Of a DNA stretch of 64,000 bases, positions 52,898 to 62,826 are shown piece after piece. Position numbers and translations under genes: made by a program. This DNA is from Sporolactobacillus sp. STSJ-5. Lineage in GTDB: Bacteria; Bacillota; Bacilli; Bacillales; Sporolactobacillaceae. Where the stretch lies: NCBI RefSeq assembly GCF_024385605.1, contig NZ_JANFOJ010000001.1, positions 1-64,000 of the forward strand. Direction: 5' to 3'. The number at the start of each line of letters is the position of its first letter. Positions within the stretch are counted from its first letter, which is position 1. The notes beneath the pieces are model-generated. The model was given only the letters and a program-made list of their open reading frames with translations. It did not search any database and was not told the DNA's origin.

Positions 52898-54004
52898 TCA
52901 GTCAAGAAAATCCTTCAATTGTTTGCTTCTGCTTGGATGGCGGAGCTTGCGCAATGCTTTAGCTTCGATCTGACGGATACGTTCCCTTGTGACTCCGAAC
53001 ACCTTGCCGACTTCTTCCAATGTCCGTGTTCGTCCGTCATCAAGACCGAATCGCAGCCGCAGTACATTTTCCTCGCGATCTGTGAGTGTATCGAGAACGT
53101 CTTCTAATTGTTCTTTTAACAGCTCATAAGCAGCCGCGTCAGAAGGTGCTTTCGCATCCTGGTCTTCAATAAAATCACCTAAATGCGAGTCGTCTTCTTC
53201 GCCGATCGGCGTTTCAAGCGAAACCGGCTCCTGCGCAATTTTCAAAATTTCTCGCACTTTATCCGGTGACAGTTCCATTTCTTTGCCAATTTCTTCAGGT
53301 GTTGGTTCGCGCCCCAAATCCTGAAGCTGCTGCCTCTGAACCCGAATCAGTTTATTAATGGTTTCCACCATGTGCACCGGAATACGAATGGTTCGCGCTT
53401 GATCAGCGATCGCCCGAGTAATTGCTTGACGAATCCACCATGTAGCATACGTACTGAATTTAAAACCCTTTGTATAATCAAATTTTTCAACGGCTTTCAT
53501 TAAGCCCATATTGCCTTCTTGAATAAGATCGAGAAAAAGCATTCCTCGGCCAACATAGCGTTTTGCAATACTGACTACAAGTCGAAGATTTGCTTCAGCT
53601 AGTCTCCGCTTTGCGCTTTCGTCGCCGTCATTGATACGTTTTGCCAGCGTAATCTCCTCATCCGCAGACAAAAGATCAACACGCCCGATTTCTTTTAGAT
53701 ACATTCTAACGGGGTCGTTAATTTTGACACCCGGGGGAACGCTGAGATCGTTCAGATCAAATTCCTCTTCTTTATGCTTTTCACCGGAAGCCGGTCCTTC
53801 AGATTCATCCGAGACATCAATACCTTGATCGGCAAGAGCCTCATAAAATTCATCCATTTGTTCCGGTTCCTGATCAAATGGAGCAAGTCGGGTCGTGATT
53901 TCCTGGTAGGTGAGAGAACCTCTTTTTTTGCCAAGTTCAAGTAGTTGTTCTTTCTCCTGGTCCACTGTTAATTCTTGATCCGTCTTGCTGACTTTTCCAG
54001 CCAT
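52898..54004 (-). CDS. sigA: Primary RNA polymerase sigma factor SigA
   Basis: The 368-residue sigma-70 protein directs RNA polymerase to housekeeping promoters. Region 1.2 ([11 protein letters not shown]), region 2 ([32 protein letters not shown]), region 3 and region 4.2 with the [23 protein letters not shown] are all present. The ATG at 54004 follows GGAAGGAGGGGG. It directly follows dnaG, as in the B. subtilis sigA operon. Confidence 0.97.
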   Translation of the reverse strand: MAGKVSKTDQELTVDQEKEQLLELGKKRGSLTYQEITTRLAPFDQEPEQMDEFYEALADQGIDVSDESEGPASGEKHKEEEFDLNDLSVPPGVKINDPVRMYLKEIGRVDLLSADEEITLAKRINDGDESAKRRLAEANLRLVVSIAKRYVGRGMLFLDLIQEGNMGLMKAVEKFDYTKGFKFSTYATWWIRQAITRAIADQARTIRIPVHMVETINKLIRVQRQQLQDLGREPTPEEIGKEMELSPDKVREILKIAQEPVSLETPIGEEDDSHLGDFIEDQDAKAPSDAAAYELLKEQLEDVLDTLTDREENVLRLRFGLDDGRTRTLEEVGKVFGVTRERIRQIEAKALRKLRHPSRSKQLKDFLD

Positions 54005-54025
54005 TTGACCCCCTCCTTCCAAATC

Positions 54026-55834
54026 CTAATCATCTTCCGCTTGATAATGGCCTAACTTTTTCTTCACACTGATCATCTCGGACAGCAACCGGGCAGCAAG
54101 TTCATAATTTCCGCTTTGCTCGGCTTTTTTTCTCTGCTCTTCCTTATCCGCAACCAGTGACGATTTAGAATGCCTGATGACTTGACGAATACAATCTTCA
54201 ATTTCCCTCTCATCCACCTGATCACTCATCGGCATCAAGGACAGCTCCGTAACCTTGCGTTGCAGCGCCGGATCTTCCAGCTTTTGCAGAAAAAGTCCTT
54301 CATCCGGTGGATTTCCTTGTGCATAGTAAGCATAAAGATACGCAGCCAGGGCTTGATGGATATCATTGGTAAAAGAACCGCCTATTGTATCCTGAACTTG
54401 ATCGGAAATCTCCCTGCTTCTCATCATTCTTGCGAGCAGTCTTCGCTCCGCCATCTCATAGGCAGGTGGGATCCGATTGCTCCGGACAAGCGGTGCGGTA
54501 TGCGCAATTTTCTTTTCCCGCCTTTGTACCATGACGCTCATCTGGTGCAGCTGTTTTTTCAAGGAATCAAGAGAAATTGAAAATTCCTCCGAAAGCAATC
54601 TAAGATAGTGATCGCGTTCGACTGCACGATGCTGAGCAGTCAATTCTCTCAATACATCTTCAATATAGAGGAGGCGATCTCCTTCATCACTTAGATTCCT
54701 TTTTCTCCGGAGATAGTTCATTTTGAAAGTCATCAGTGTTTGACTTGCCCCTATTACATCACTTTTAAATCGATCGCCGCCAAACTTGCGAATGTAGTCA
54801 TCGGGGTCCATACCTTCCGGCATCGTTGCTATTTTTATGACTTTACCATTTTTCTGAAGCATCTCGGCTGCTCGAAAGCTGGCTTCAATACCTGCAGTAT
54901 CTGAGTCATAGCAGATAATGATTGTATCAGCCATTCGCGTCAGTGCCGCTGCTTGTGCCTCCGTTAGAGAAGTCCCCATCGATGCAACGCTGCAGGTTAC
55001 CCCTGCTTGATGTGCGCGCACAACATCAACATAGCCTTCAAGAAGCACTGCCAGACTGTTTTTACGAATTTCCTGCCTAGCCAAATGATAGCCATAAAGT
55101 ATATTGCCTTTATGAAAGACATCAGATTCAGGCGAATTCAAATATTTGGGTTTATCCTCTCCGAGTGTCCGCCCACCAAAGGCAACCGTTTTGCCTCTCA
55201 TATTGAAAATCGGAAAAATAATTCGGTTTCGAAACCGATCAAAATATTTGTTGTCGAAACCGCGTTTCTTAATCAAACCAACATGCTCCATCAATTCAAG
55301 GCGGATGCCTCTCTTCTGAAGCAGTTTCGTAACAGCATCCCAACTTTCAACTGCGTAGCCAATACGGAATCGTTCGATCATTTCAGACGTAAATCCACGT
55401 TCCTTAAGATATTTAATTCCCGGCGAGCCATACTTTGCAGTTGTAAGTAAATAATGATAAAATTTTGTTAACAGTTCCAATCCTTCGGTGATTTGTTTCT
55501 TCTTTTGATCGTTTGGATTCGGACGATCATTTTTCGCAAAAGAAGGCCCTAAATCAATATTCGCACGATCCGCAAGAGATTGGGCGGCTTCCGAGAAAGA
55601 CATACCTTCGATTTCCATAATGAATGTGAACAAATTGCCTCCGGCTCCGCACCCGAAACAGTGATAAAGCTGCTTATCCGGCGATACGGAAAAAGAAGGT
55701 GTACGTTCAGAATGGAATGGGCAAAGACCGGTATAATTCGTTCCTTGCTTTTTTAACTGCACATAGCTGCCAATTACATCAACAATATCCAGAGATTTCC
55801 TAATCTTTTCAATTACATGTTCCTGAAGTTGCAA
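54026..55834 (-). CDS. dnaG: DNA primase
   Basis: DnaG makes RNA primers for replication. The 602-residue protein has the N-terminal CHC2 zinc finger with Cys38, His41, Cys59 and Cys62, and a TOPRIM domain with LLEGYVDVVRAHQAG, CYDSDTAG. A helicase-binding C-terminus follows. The TTG start at 55834 fits GGTGGTG upstream. It is followed by sigA 21 bases later. Confidence 0.95.
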   Translation of the reverse strand: MQLQEHVIEKIRKSLDIVDVIGSYVQLKKQGTNYTGLCPFHSERTPSFSVSPDKQLYHCFGCGAGGNLFTFIMEIEGMSFSEAAQSLADRANIDLGPSFAKNDRPNPNDQKKKQITEGLELLTKFYHYLLTTAKYGSPGIKYLKERGFTSEMIERFRIGYAVESWDAVTKLLQKRGIRLELMEHVGLIKKRGFDNKYFDRFRNRIIFPIFNMRGKTVAFGGRTLGEDKPKYLNSPESDVFHKGNILYGYHLARQEIRKNSLAVLLEGYVDVVRAHQAGVTCSVASMGTSLTEAQAAALTRMADTIIICYDSDTAGIEASFRAAEMLQKNGKVIKIATMPEGMDPDDYIRKFGGDRFKSDVIGASQTLMTFKMNYLRRKRNLSDEGDRLLYIEDVLRELTAQHRAVERDHYLRLLSEEFSISLDSLKKQLHQMSVMVQRREKKIAHTAPLVRSNRIPPAYEMAERRLLARMMRSREISDQVQDTIGGSFTNDIHQALAAYLYAYYAQGNPPDEGLFLQKLEDPALQRKVTELSLMPMSDQVDEREIEDCIRQVIRHSKSSLVADKEEQRKKAEQSGNYELAARLLSEMISVKKKLGHYQAEDD

Positions 55835-55871
55835 AAGGCATGCACCACCAGCATTCTTACTTATTTATATC

Positions 55872-56333
55872 CTAATGATCGAGTTGGCATAACAGTTTTG
55901 TTAAAGCTTCGGAAAAATATTTCCGGTTTTGACTCGTAAATGGTCGAGGTCCCCTCACTTTTTTTCCGGCATTTAATGCTTGATATGCCTGATACCTGCG
56001 TTCAAGCAGCATATTCACGTTGCGCTCATCAATCAATAGACCGCGTATGTTCAGAACAAAAACACGGCGTTTGGTAAGCAATCCGGCAAGCCCCATATCT
56101 TGGGTTATGACAACATCATTAGCAGATACATGATTCACAATATATAGATCGGCAGCTTCCTTTTCTTGATCGACAAATACCCATGTTCCCTCCCTGTCCA
56201 GTGAATAACTGGCATAGGAAGCGACAAAAACGGGTTCCAAACCAAACGAGCGCGCAATCATTATTGTTTCTTTTTTTACAGGACATGCATCTGCATCGAC
56301 AAATAACATGATTTTTTTCATCATATTAAGCAT
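55872..56333 (-). CDS. yqxD: UPF0178 (DUF188) family protein YqxD
   Basis: The 153-residue protein has the NYN/PIN-like VDADACPVKKE motif near the N-terminus, the HVSANDVVITQDMGLAGLL stretch, and RGLLIDERNVNMLL. It belongs to the YaiI/YqxD family, probably a nuclease-like fold of unknown function. It precedes dnaG as in Bacillus. Alternative ATGs at 56324 and 56321 exist. Confidence 0.88.
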   Translation of the reverse strand: MLNMMKKIMLFVDADACPVKKETIMIARSFGLEPVFVASYASYSLDREGTWVFVDQEKEAADLYIVNHVSANDVVITQDMGLAGLLTKRRVFVLNIRGLLIDERNVNMLLERRYQAYQALNAGKKVRGPRPFTSQNRKYFSEALTKLLCQLDH

Positions 56334-56692
56334 TCTCTATTTCCTGCCAAAAATCCTGCATGTACTTTTATGTTTTTATATTTTAAATAATGTCACAAAT
56401 TGTCGAATAAAGTAGAGGACAACAAGATATTATTATAAACTAAATTTGATTATTAAGACAGAGAAAACCATTTTCTTTTTTTCTTATTAATAAATTTCAT
56501 TATAATAGACAAGGCGGCGGACTATTAATCAATTGCTCAGAAAACCTTGAATAACTATGTAATTAATTCTTCCTCACGCGGCAAAAATTGAGTGAGGATA
56601 GTGTAACGAAACAGCATTTAATCTTCAAAAAGAAAGTTTAAACATGAACCGGCGTCAAAAATTTAGCCCGCCAATCGGCGAGTTTTTTTTAT
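56334..56692. other. AT-rich gap where glyQS and yqfL are missing
   Basis: About 360 bases lie between yqxD and ccpN. In B. subtilis yqfL lies in this interval, with glyQS just beyond ccpN. The plus strand has TATAAT at 56501-56506 and a CCGCC-AATC-GGCG hairpin with a T-run at about 56667-56690, so a short plus-strand transcript is possible. There is no convincing protein gene. Confidence 0.4.
56667..56690 (+). terminator. Plus-strand hairpin with T-tail
   Basis: CCCGCC-aatc-GGCGAG followed by eight Ts faces the end of ccpN. No plus-strand gene upstream is known. Confidence 0.5.
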
Positions 56693-57328
56693 TTATTTTT
56701 TGAGATTGCCATTATTCGCAAGGCTTACAAAAGCCTTTGTGATATTTGTTTTCGTCATGCGGCCGATAACCTCAAATCCATTCGCTTTTGGACGCACAAC
56801 AGGAACAGCATCAATTTCTTTCGTAATCAGCAGCAAAGCAACATCCAAGACTGTATCGGTATGTTTACAGTAGGCAATGTTCGGCATTCGCGACATAATG
56901 ACACTGACCGGAACCTGATTCATGTCCTGCGAACCAATTGCAGTTCTCAGTAAATCCTTTCTTGATAGGACCCCTGCTAATAATCCGTCATCATTAACCA
57001 CAAACAATGATCCGACGTCCTCAACAAACATCTCACACACTGCTCTGTATGCAGATGCATTTTCAGTTATGACAACGGGGGAGGAATGAAAATTCTTGAC
57101 TTTAAGCTTGGCAATTTCTTCAGAAAGAATGGTTTCTGACGTTTGGCCTGTGTAAAAGTAACCTACTCTCGGGCGTGCTTCAAGAAATCCGGACATCGTA
57201 AGAATAGCCAAATCCGGCCTAAGCGTTGCACGTGTTACTTTTAAATGTTCTGCAATTTGTTCTCCAGTAATTGGTGCCTGATTTTTGACAATGTCTATAA
57301 TTTTATGTTGTCGATCAGATAGATCCAA
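56693..57328 (-). CDS. ccpN: Gluconeogenesis repressor CcpN
   Basis: CcpN represses gluconeogenic genes (gapB, pckA) and sr1 in B. subtilis. The 211-residue protein has an N-terminal HTH (DLSDRQHKIIDIV...ATLRPDLAIL, about 1-60) and two CBS domains at about 80-205 that should bind nucleotides. Here yqfL, its usual partner, is missing. GAGGGGAC precedes the ATG. Confidence 0.9.
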   Translation of the reverse strand: MDLSDRQHKIIDIVKNQAPITGEQIAEHLKVTRATLRPDLAILTMSGFLEARPRVGYFYTGQTSETILSEEIAKLKVKNFHSSPVVITENASAYRAVCEMFVEDVGSLFVVNDDGLLAGVLSRKDLLRTAIGSQDMNQVPVSVIMSRMPNIAYCKHTDTVLDVALLLITKEIDAVPVVRPKANGFEVIGRMTKTNITKAFVSLANNGNLKK

Positions 57329-57370
57329 AACAGTCCCCTCCCCAATTGTTTTCGAACCTCTGTTTAATCG

Positions 57371-58126
57371 TTAATCATTCATCTGATCAAATTTAGATAA
57401 TTGTTCGATAAAACGTCTCGAACGAAGTTTAATGCCTGCGTTTTGCTCATAATAAGCATATATGATTGATACGATCTCGCCAATAGTTTTTGCTTTTAAA
57501 GAGACTTTTCCTAATCTGTCGAGAGGCACGGCGCGTATTAACGGCAGTAATTTTTGAACCGTCCGGCTCATAACAAGAGCGTATTCATCCAATTTCGCAC
57601 AATCTGCACACAGAAAACCGCCTTCAGAAATAGAAAAAAGATAATGTTCTTTTTTATTGCCGCAATGTATGCAACGCCCCAACTCAGGATCAATTCCGGC
57701 AAGAGGCATCATTTTCAATGCATACATCGATGACAGCACAGCGGGATCAGTACCTTTTTCCATCAGAAGTAGTGTATCACGCAGTAGATGATAATGGCCT
57801 TGTGAAGGGCGGCCGTCTTCTGTGAGCCGGTCTGTGAGTTCTAAAATCACTGCAGCATGTCCCATCTTCTCAATATTCTCTCTTATTGATCGGAACGGAT
57901 TCAGCGTTTCAGCTTGATAAAGCACGCCAAGGCCTCTGCTTTTACTAAAAAGGCAGAGGCCGTAGAAGAGAACTTGACTCACCGCGGAAAGCGGATTTTT
58001 CGGTTTTTTGGCTCCTCTCGCCATTAACCCGATTTTGCCGAACTCTTTTGTGTATAGCGTTACTATTTTATTGGTTTCTCCATAATCGGTAGTACGAATG
58101 ATAATGCCTTCCGCTTTGGACATCAT
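57371..58126 (-). CDS. recO: DNA repair protein RecO
   Basis: RecO loads RecA with RecR during recombinational repair. The protein of about 251 residues has an N-terminal OB fold (EGIIIRTTDYGETNKIVTLYT), a helical middle, and zinc cysteines in CIHCG and CADC. The ATG at 58126 follows GGGAAGA; an ATG one codon later is also possible. Gene order era-yqzL-recO is as in Bacillus. Confidence 0.93.
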   Translation of the reverse strand: MMSKAEGIIIRTTDYGETNKIVTLYTKEFGKIGLMARGAKKPKNPLSAVSQVLFYGLCLFSKSRGLGVLYQAETLNPFRSIRENIEKMGHAAVILELTDRLTEDGRPSQGHYHLLRDTLLLMEKGTDPAVLSSMYALKMMPLAGIDPELGRCIHCGNKKEHYLFSISEGGFLCADCAKLDEYALVMSRTVQKLLPLIRAVPLDRLGKVSLKAKTIGEIVSIIYAYYEQNAGIKLRSRRFIEQLSKFDQMND

Positions 58127-58164
58127 CGTGATCACATCTTCCCTATTACTGGCCGATTGCCTGC

Positions 58165-58311
58165 TTAAGCCCCGGCATGTTCCTTCATTTCATCCATCCT
58201 GCAGTCCGGCTGAGTTTGCTCTTCGCCTTTGTCCTTTTCTATTTCTTTAATCAAAAGGTAAGATCCAATCGTTCCTGTCATACAAAATAACTTCCAACTG
58301 AGATCCAACAT
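58165..58311 (-). CDS. yqzL: YqzL-like small protein
   Basis: A 48-residue frame starts with ATG 58311 after GGAAGGATG. The sequence MLDLSWKLFCMTGTIGSYLL resembles YqzL, and the acidic tail is also typical. It sits between era and recO as in B. subtilis. Function unknown. Confidence 0.8.
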   Translation of the reverse strand: MLDLSWKLFCMTGTIGSYLLIKEIEKDKGEEQTQPDCRMDEMKEHAGA

Positions 58312-58417
58312 GTTTCTCATCCTTCCCATCTTTTCTCCTCACTAATAGCGTGGACGAAAAGCGCAGAAACATGTGAAGAAATGATTGTCAATTAAGTTAT
58401 GGATGAGTGGGTACCCA

Positions 58418-59323
58418 TTAATCATCTTGAATTGTGTAGCCGAAGTTCTTGAGTTCCTCTTCTTTATCGCGCCAATTCTTATCCACCTTTACCCACAGCT
58501 CCAGGAAAACTTTGGATCCAATTAAGGCTTCAATCTCCTTACGTGCCAACGTTCCGATTTCCTTTAGCATACTGCCTGACCTTCCAATAATAATCCCTTT
58601 TTGAGAAGATCGTTCAACCATAATTGTTGCTTGAATTTCTGTAAGATGCCACTTCTCATCCACTTTCATTTTGTCAATGACAACAGCGATGGCATGCGGC
58701 ACTTCATCACGGGTCAGATGCAGAATCTTCTCACGTATTAATTCCGCGACAATAAAACGTTCCGGATGATCGGTAACCTGATCATCGGGATAATACTTTG
58801 GACCTTCTGGAAGATAATGGCTGATTTGATCCATGAGTGTTGTGACATTTTGGCCTTGAAGCGCTGAGATCGGTATAATTTCTTTAAAAGAATAGAGCTG
58901 ACGATAACGATCAATAAGGGGCAGCAACTCGTCCGGGTGCACTTTATCAATTTTATTGACAATTAGAAATACAGGTGCATCTGTCTTTTTCAAAAAATCA
59001 ATAATAAACTGATCGCCTCGCCCATAGCCTTGCTCAGCATCAATAAGAAATAGTACAAGATCTACTTCATTCAATGTAGCAAGTGCAAGCGAGGTCATCA
59101 TCTGTCCAAGCTTGTGCTTCGGTTTATGTATACCCGGTGTGTCGATAAATACAACTTGCTCGTCATCGGTCGTGTAAATACCGTGAATCTTATTTCGTGT
59201 TGTCTGCGCTTTATCACTCATAATTGCAATTTTCTGTCCGAGTACACGGTTCAGCAAGGTTGATTTCCCTACGTTCGGCCGACCGACAATGGCTGCAAAT
59301 CCTGATTTAAATACCTTACTCAT
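58418..59323 (-). CDS. era: GTPase Era
   Basis: Era is a ribosome-assembly GTPase that binds 16S rRNA. The 301-residue protein has the G1 [10 protein letters not shown]3 DTPG, G4 NKID and a C-terminal KH domain ([19 protein letters not shown]). The ATG overlaps the cdd stop region by four bases. Length and order are as in B. subtilis. Confidence 0.96.
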   Translation of the reverse strand: MSKVFKSGFAAIVGRPNVGKSTLLNRVLGQKIAIMSDKAQTTRNKIHGIYTTDDEQVVFIDTPGIHKPKHKLGQMMTSLALATLNEVDLVLFLIDAEQGYGRGDQFIIDFLKKTDAPVFLIVNKIDKVHPDELLPLIDRYRQLYSFKEIIPISALQGQNVTTLMDQISHYLPEGPKYYPDDQVTDHPERFIVAELIREKILHLTRDEVPHAIAVVIDKMKVDEKWHLTEIQATIMVERSSQKGIIIGRSGSMLKEIGTLARKEIEALIGSKVFLELWVKVDKNWRDKEEELKNFGYTIQDD

Positions 59324-59715
59324 TTCATGTCCTCCGATACGAATGCACCTGGCAGCAGCTGAGCAACCGTGGTGATTTCTGTAATACCTTCTGTGTTCGC
59401 CAAAATAACACGCATGTCAGCTGGACACAATTCACTCATGACTTGTCTGCACGCGCCGCACGGAGGCACAGGGCGGCGACTTTCAGCAATCACTGCAATA
59501 GCCGTATAATCATGTTCCCCCTCTGAAAATGCTTTAAAGATTGCTGTTCGTTCGGCGCAATTGCATACCGAATATGCAGCATTTTCAATATTGCATCCGG
59601 TAAACACTCTACCCGATTTTGTGAGCAGAGCGGCGCCAACTTGATAATGAGAATATGGCACATAAGCCATCTGCATCGCCCCGCGGGCAAGTGAAACAAG
59701 CTTTTTGTCATCCAT
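59320..59715 (-). CDS. cdd: Cytidine deaminase
   Basis: The 131-residue enzyme deaminates cytidine to uridine in pyrimidine salvage. The zinc motif is CAERTAIF with [17 protein letters not shown] precedes the ATG. It overlaps era by four bases. Confidence 0.95.
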   Translation of the reverse strand: MDDKKLVSLARGAMQMAYVPYSHYQVGAALLTKSGRVFTGCNIENAAYSVCNCAERTAIFKAFSEGEHDYTAIAVIAESRRPVPPCGACRQVMSELCPADMRVILANTEGITEITTVAQLLPGAFVSEDMK

Positions 59716-59738
59716 CTATTTACACACTCCTATTATTT

Positions 59739-60110
59739 TTACGTTAACTTATTCACAACAATAACGATAAATACGGCTACTGAAACAACCGAGAACCACC
59801 AGACAGCAGCGGCTGCTGCGTCCTTAGCAGCCTTAGCCATCGGATGCTGCTCTTGCGTAACCAAGTCGACAACCCGCTCAATAGCCGTGTTAACAAGCTC
59901 CAGGCTGATCACTCCGCCAATTAAGAGAAACACAATCATTAATTCAATTGGCGACACATGAATGATGATCGAAAAGATAACAACAGCAACCGCAGCGAAA
60001 ATCTGAATATGAATATTCCGTTCCTGCACAAATGCAAGAATGAAACCGGATATTGCATCCTTAAAACTCTCAACAAGATGTTTGTGTCTCCGAGGATGAT
60101 GGCCGTTCAT
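59739..60110 (-). CDS. dgkA: Undecaprenol kinase DgkA
   Basis: The 123-residue membrane protein has three helices and the DgkA motif ELVNTAIERVVDLV. In Gram-positives it phosphorylates undecaprenol, recycling the lipid carrier for cell wall synthesis. The N-terminus is basic. It starts two bases before the end of ybeY. Confidence 0.92.
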   Translation of the reverse strand: MNGHHPRRHKHLVESFKDAISGFILAFVQERNIHIQIFAAVAVVIFSIIIHVSPIELMIVFLLIGGVISLELVNTAIERVVDLVTQEQHPMAKAAKDAAAAAVWWFSVVSVAVFIVIVVNKLT

Positions 60111-60111
60111 C

Positions 60112-60588
60112 TTAATTCCTGCTTAATCCGAACGAGGAGAGAATAGTTTCCTGAATGCCAAACATTTCTTTCTCCTGTTCCTTAGTTTGATGATCATAGC
60201 CGAGTAAGTGAAGCAAGCCATGAATCACGAGAAAGCCAAGTTCACGTTCAAATGAATGATTATATTCAGCTGCCTGTTCATGAGTGCGCTCAACCGAAAT
60301 AATAATATCTCCAAGTACTCTTGGTTCTCCTTCTTCAGGCAGAATCGGCACCTCATCCTCTCCCATTTCTTCAAGTGCAAATGAGATCACATCGGTTGGA
60401 CGGTCAATTCCGCGATAGTCGCGGTTAATAACCTGAATTCGTTCATTATCAACAAACGTGAGCGAACACTCAATTTCGCCCTCTAAATCCAAATAATCTG
60501 CTGCGTGATCAAGAAGACCGATCACACTTTCTTGTACTTTTTCATTAATTTCTCCAGTTTCATCATGCATATCAATTGTCATTGTCAT
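60112..60588 (-). CDS. ybeY: Endoribonuclease YbeY
   Basis: YbeY acts in 16S rRNA maturation. The 158-residue protein has the zinc-binding HGLLHLLGYDH motif and TDVISFALEE typical of the family. It overlaps pgpH by four bases, and the start at 60588 follows AAAAAGGTGA. Confidence 0.95.
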   Translation of the reverse strand: MTMTIDMHDETGEINEKVQESVIGLLDHAADYLDLEGEIECSLTFVDNERIQVINRDYRGIDRPTDVISFALEEMGEDEVPILPEEGEPRVLGDIIISVERTHEQAAEYNHSFERELGFLVIHGLLHLLGYDHQTKEQEKEMFGIQETILSSFGLSRN

Positions 60589-62735
60589 TTTGTGTTCACC
60601 TTTTTCATTTTGAGGTCTTTGGGATATTCAATACGGGAATGGTAAACACCTCTCAGTGTTTCATCGATCGATTTCTCCACACTTTTCAGCTCTTTCAATG
60701 TAATTTTGCATTCATCAAACTGACCGTCGCTCAATCGATCATTAAAAATGCTTTTCACAAGATTGTTTACCTTAACCGGATTTGGTTTTTTCATGGCACG
60801 AACAGCAGCCTCTATACTGTCGGCAAGTTCGACAACTGCAGCTTCCTTCGTCTGTACTTTAGGACCCGGATATCGAAATTCACTTTCATCTATCGGCTTA
60901 TCACTTTGTTCCTGCGCTTTCACATAAAAATATTTCAGCAAAGTGGTTCCGTGATGCTGCTCAGCAATGTCAATGATTTCTTTGGGCATACGATATTGGC
61001 GCAAAATATCAGCCCCATCATAGGGATGAGAAATAATAATCGTGCGGCTGAGTTGCGGCGAAATTTTGTCATGGGGATTGACCCCGTCCATCTGATTTTC
61101 AACGAAAAATTTCGGCCGTTTCGTTTTGCCTACATCATGATAATACGCTGCAACACGGGCAAGCAAACCATTTGCTCCAATGACTTCGCACGCACGTTCC
61201 GCTAAATTAGCTACCATGAGACTGTGATGATAAGTTCCCGGTGCTTCAATCAATATCTTTCTGAGCAGCGGATGATTCGGATTTGACAACTCGATCAAAC
61301 GAATCGGCGAGAGAATGCTGAATCCTGTTTCAAATAGAGGCATCAAACCATTCGTAAGGATTGCCGATAGAAAACCAGATAATGCAGCAAAACCAAGGCT
61401 GAGGCCGGTGTTTAGCGGTGAGAACGGTGTGTTTTGGAACATTAATAATGAAAGAACAACGAGCACATTCACGAGGGCTATGAGCCCGCCGGTTTGGATA
61501 ATTTTCGGGCGGGCCTGGCGCTTCCGCAAAACCATTGCACCTGCCAGCGAAGAAAAGAATAAATAAATACCTAATGTCGAATCAAAAATTGCTGCCTTTG
61601 CACTGATTCCGAACAAGACACTGCCGACCACTGAAAGAAGAAAGCCTGAGACAATGGCTATTCGTTCATTGAGCAGAATTCGTATCATCAGTGACGCCAT
61701 GGCCAGTGGCACAAGAAAGCTGATCCCCGTTAAATTGGTGAGTTTAAGATAGCTGCAAAGCTTTATGAGCGCGGCAGCTCCTGAAAAAATGATTGCATAG
61801 ATATATAAAAATTTCACTGAATACTGCGGATGCTTCTCTTTAAAACGATAATATTCGAACCAAAAAATAAACATAATAAAGCCGGTGAAAAGGAGAAGTC
61901 CGACAAAAGGAATGATATTAAAATGATCATCAAGCAAGCCGACCAGCTTAAGCTGACGTATCATATCATTTGTAATCAGTTCACCCTTTTTTACGATAAC
62001 CTCGCCTTGGTGAATCACCACGTTGTCAACGTTTCTTGCAGCTTCCTGTTTATTCTGTTTTGTCGCGTTAGCATCAAAAGAATAATTAGCCGTGATGTAA
62101 GAATGCAGCACATCGTTCAAAGCACCTCGTATACTGTCGTTCAATACTGAGGACGGCAAGGAGGCCGATGCTTTGTCCTGAACACGTTCCAGATCATTCC
62201 AACCGACTTTATCGTTCATTGCTTCATAGATACCGGTGCTTGCAATATCCTCAGCAATTTGCAGATTATGGTCCGATGCCGTAAGCAGAGCAGTCAGTGT
62301 ATTGTCTGATAAATGGGAATCAGCTGAATCTGAAAGACGTTCCGATATCATTTTAATCGCTGTATTGATCTGATCCTGATCCGAATCAGCAGATATCTTT
62401 TGCTCCTTTTTTACTGACGCAATTGTGTCAAACAGATCGCCGACTTTTTCAACCTGCATAAGCCCGAGATTTTTATTATAAGCGTAGGCGGACGGTGTTG
62501 ATCCGATCGCTTCCTGCCGTTTCGCATGCGTTGCTTGAGTATCTACTGTATCAATTGGCGACTGTATATCGGTGGTTGCTATTTCATGAAGCTTCACATT
62601 CGGATTTTTGGGCAGGACACTGCCGATCATCAGCCCGTACAAAATGAGACCGACAATGAGCAGAATACTCCAATCAGCTAGATACGTTAGAGCAAATCGT
62701 TTTATTTTTTGTTTGAATTGGATTTGTGATGTCAT
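60585..62735 (-). CDS. pgpH: c-di-AMP phosphodiesterase PgpH (7TM-HD)
   Basis: PgpH degrades the second messenger c-di-AMP. The 716-residue membrane protein has one N-terminal segment, an extracellular domain (about 50-290), seven membrane segments and a C-terminal HD domain with YHHSLMVANLAE and YYHDVGKTKRP. The ATG at 62735 follows GGAGGCG. It lies between phoH and ybeY as in Bacillus (yqfF). Confidence 0.93.
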   Translation of the reverse strand: MTSQIQFKQKIKRFALTYLADWSILLIVGLILYGLMIGSVLPKNPNVKLHEIATTDIQSPIDTVDTQATHAKRQEAIGSTPSAYAYNKNLGLMQVEKVGDLFDTIASVKKEQKISADSDQDQINTAIKMISERLSDSADSHLSDNTLTALLTASDHNLQIAEDIASTGIYEAMNDKVGWNDLERVQDKASASLPSSVLNDSIRGALNDVLHSYITANYSFDANATKQNKQEAARNVDNVVIHQGEVIVKKGELITNDMIRQLKLVGLLDDHFNIIPFVGLLLFTGFIMFIFWFEYYRFKEKHPQYSVKFLYIYAIIFSGAAALIKLCSYLKLTNLTGISFLVPLAMASLMIRILLNERIAIVSGFLLSVVGSVLFGISAKAAIFDSTLGIYLFFSSLAGAMVLRKRQARPKIIQTGGLIALVNVLVVLSLLMFQNTPFSPLNTGLSLGFAALSGFLSAILTNGLMPLFETGFSILSPIRLIELSNPNHPLLRKILIEAPGTYHHSLMVANLAERACEVIGANGLLARVAAYYHDVGKTKRPKFFVENQMDGVNPHDKISPQLSRTIIISHPYDGADILRQYRMPKEIIDIAEQHHGTTLLKYFYVKAQEQSDKPIDESEFRYPGPKVQTKEAAVVELADSIEAAVRAMKKPNPVKVNNLVKSIFNDRLSDGQFDECKITLKELKSVEKSIDETLRGVYHSRIEYPKDLKMKKVNTK

Positions 62736-62826
62736 TGCTGCGCCTCCGCAACTTGTTTCCACTGCTTAGCCGGCAAACAAACCGGACGAGCCTTTCTCAA
62801 TTGCGAATCAGACGTCCTTTCAACAG

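Noticed and set aside
60576-61205. A 209-codon plus-strand frame
   Set aside because: It is completely antisense to pgpH, a well-supported gene.
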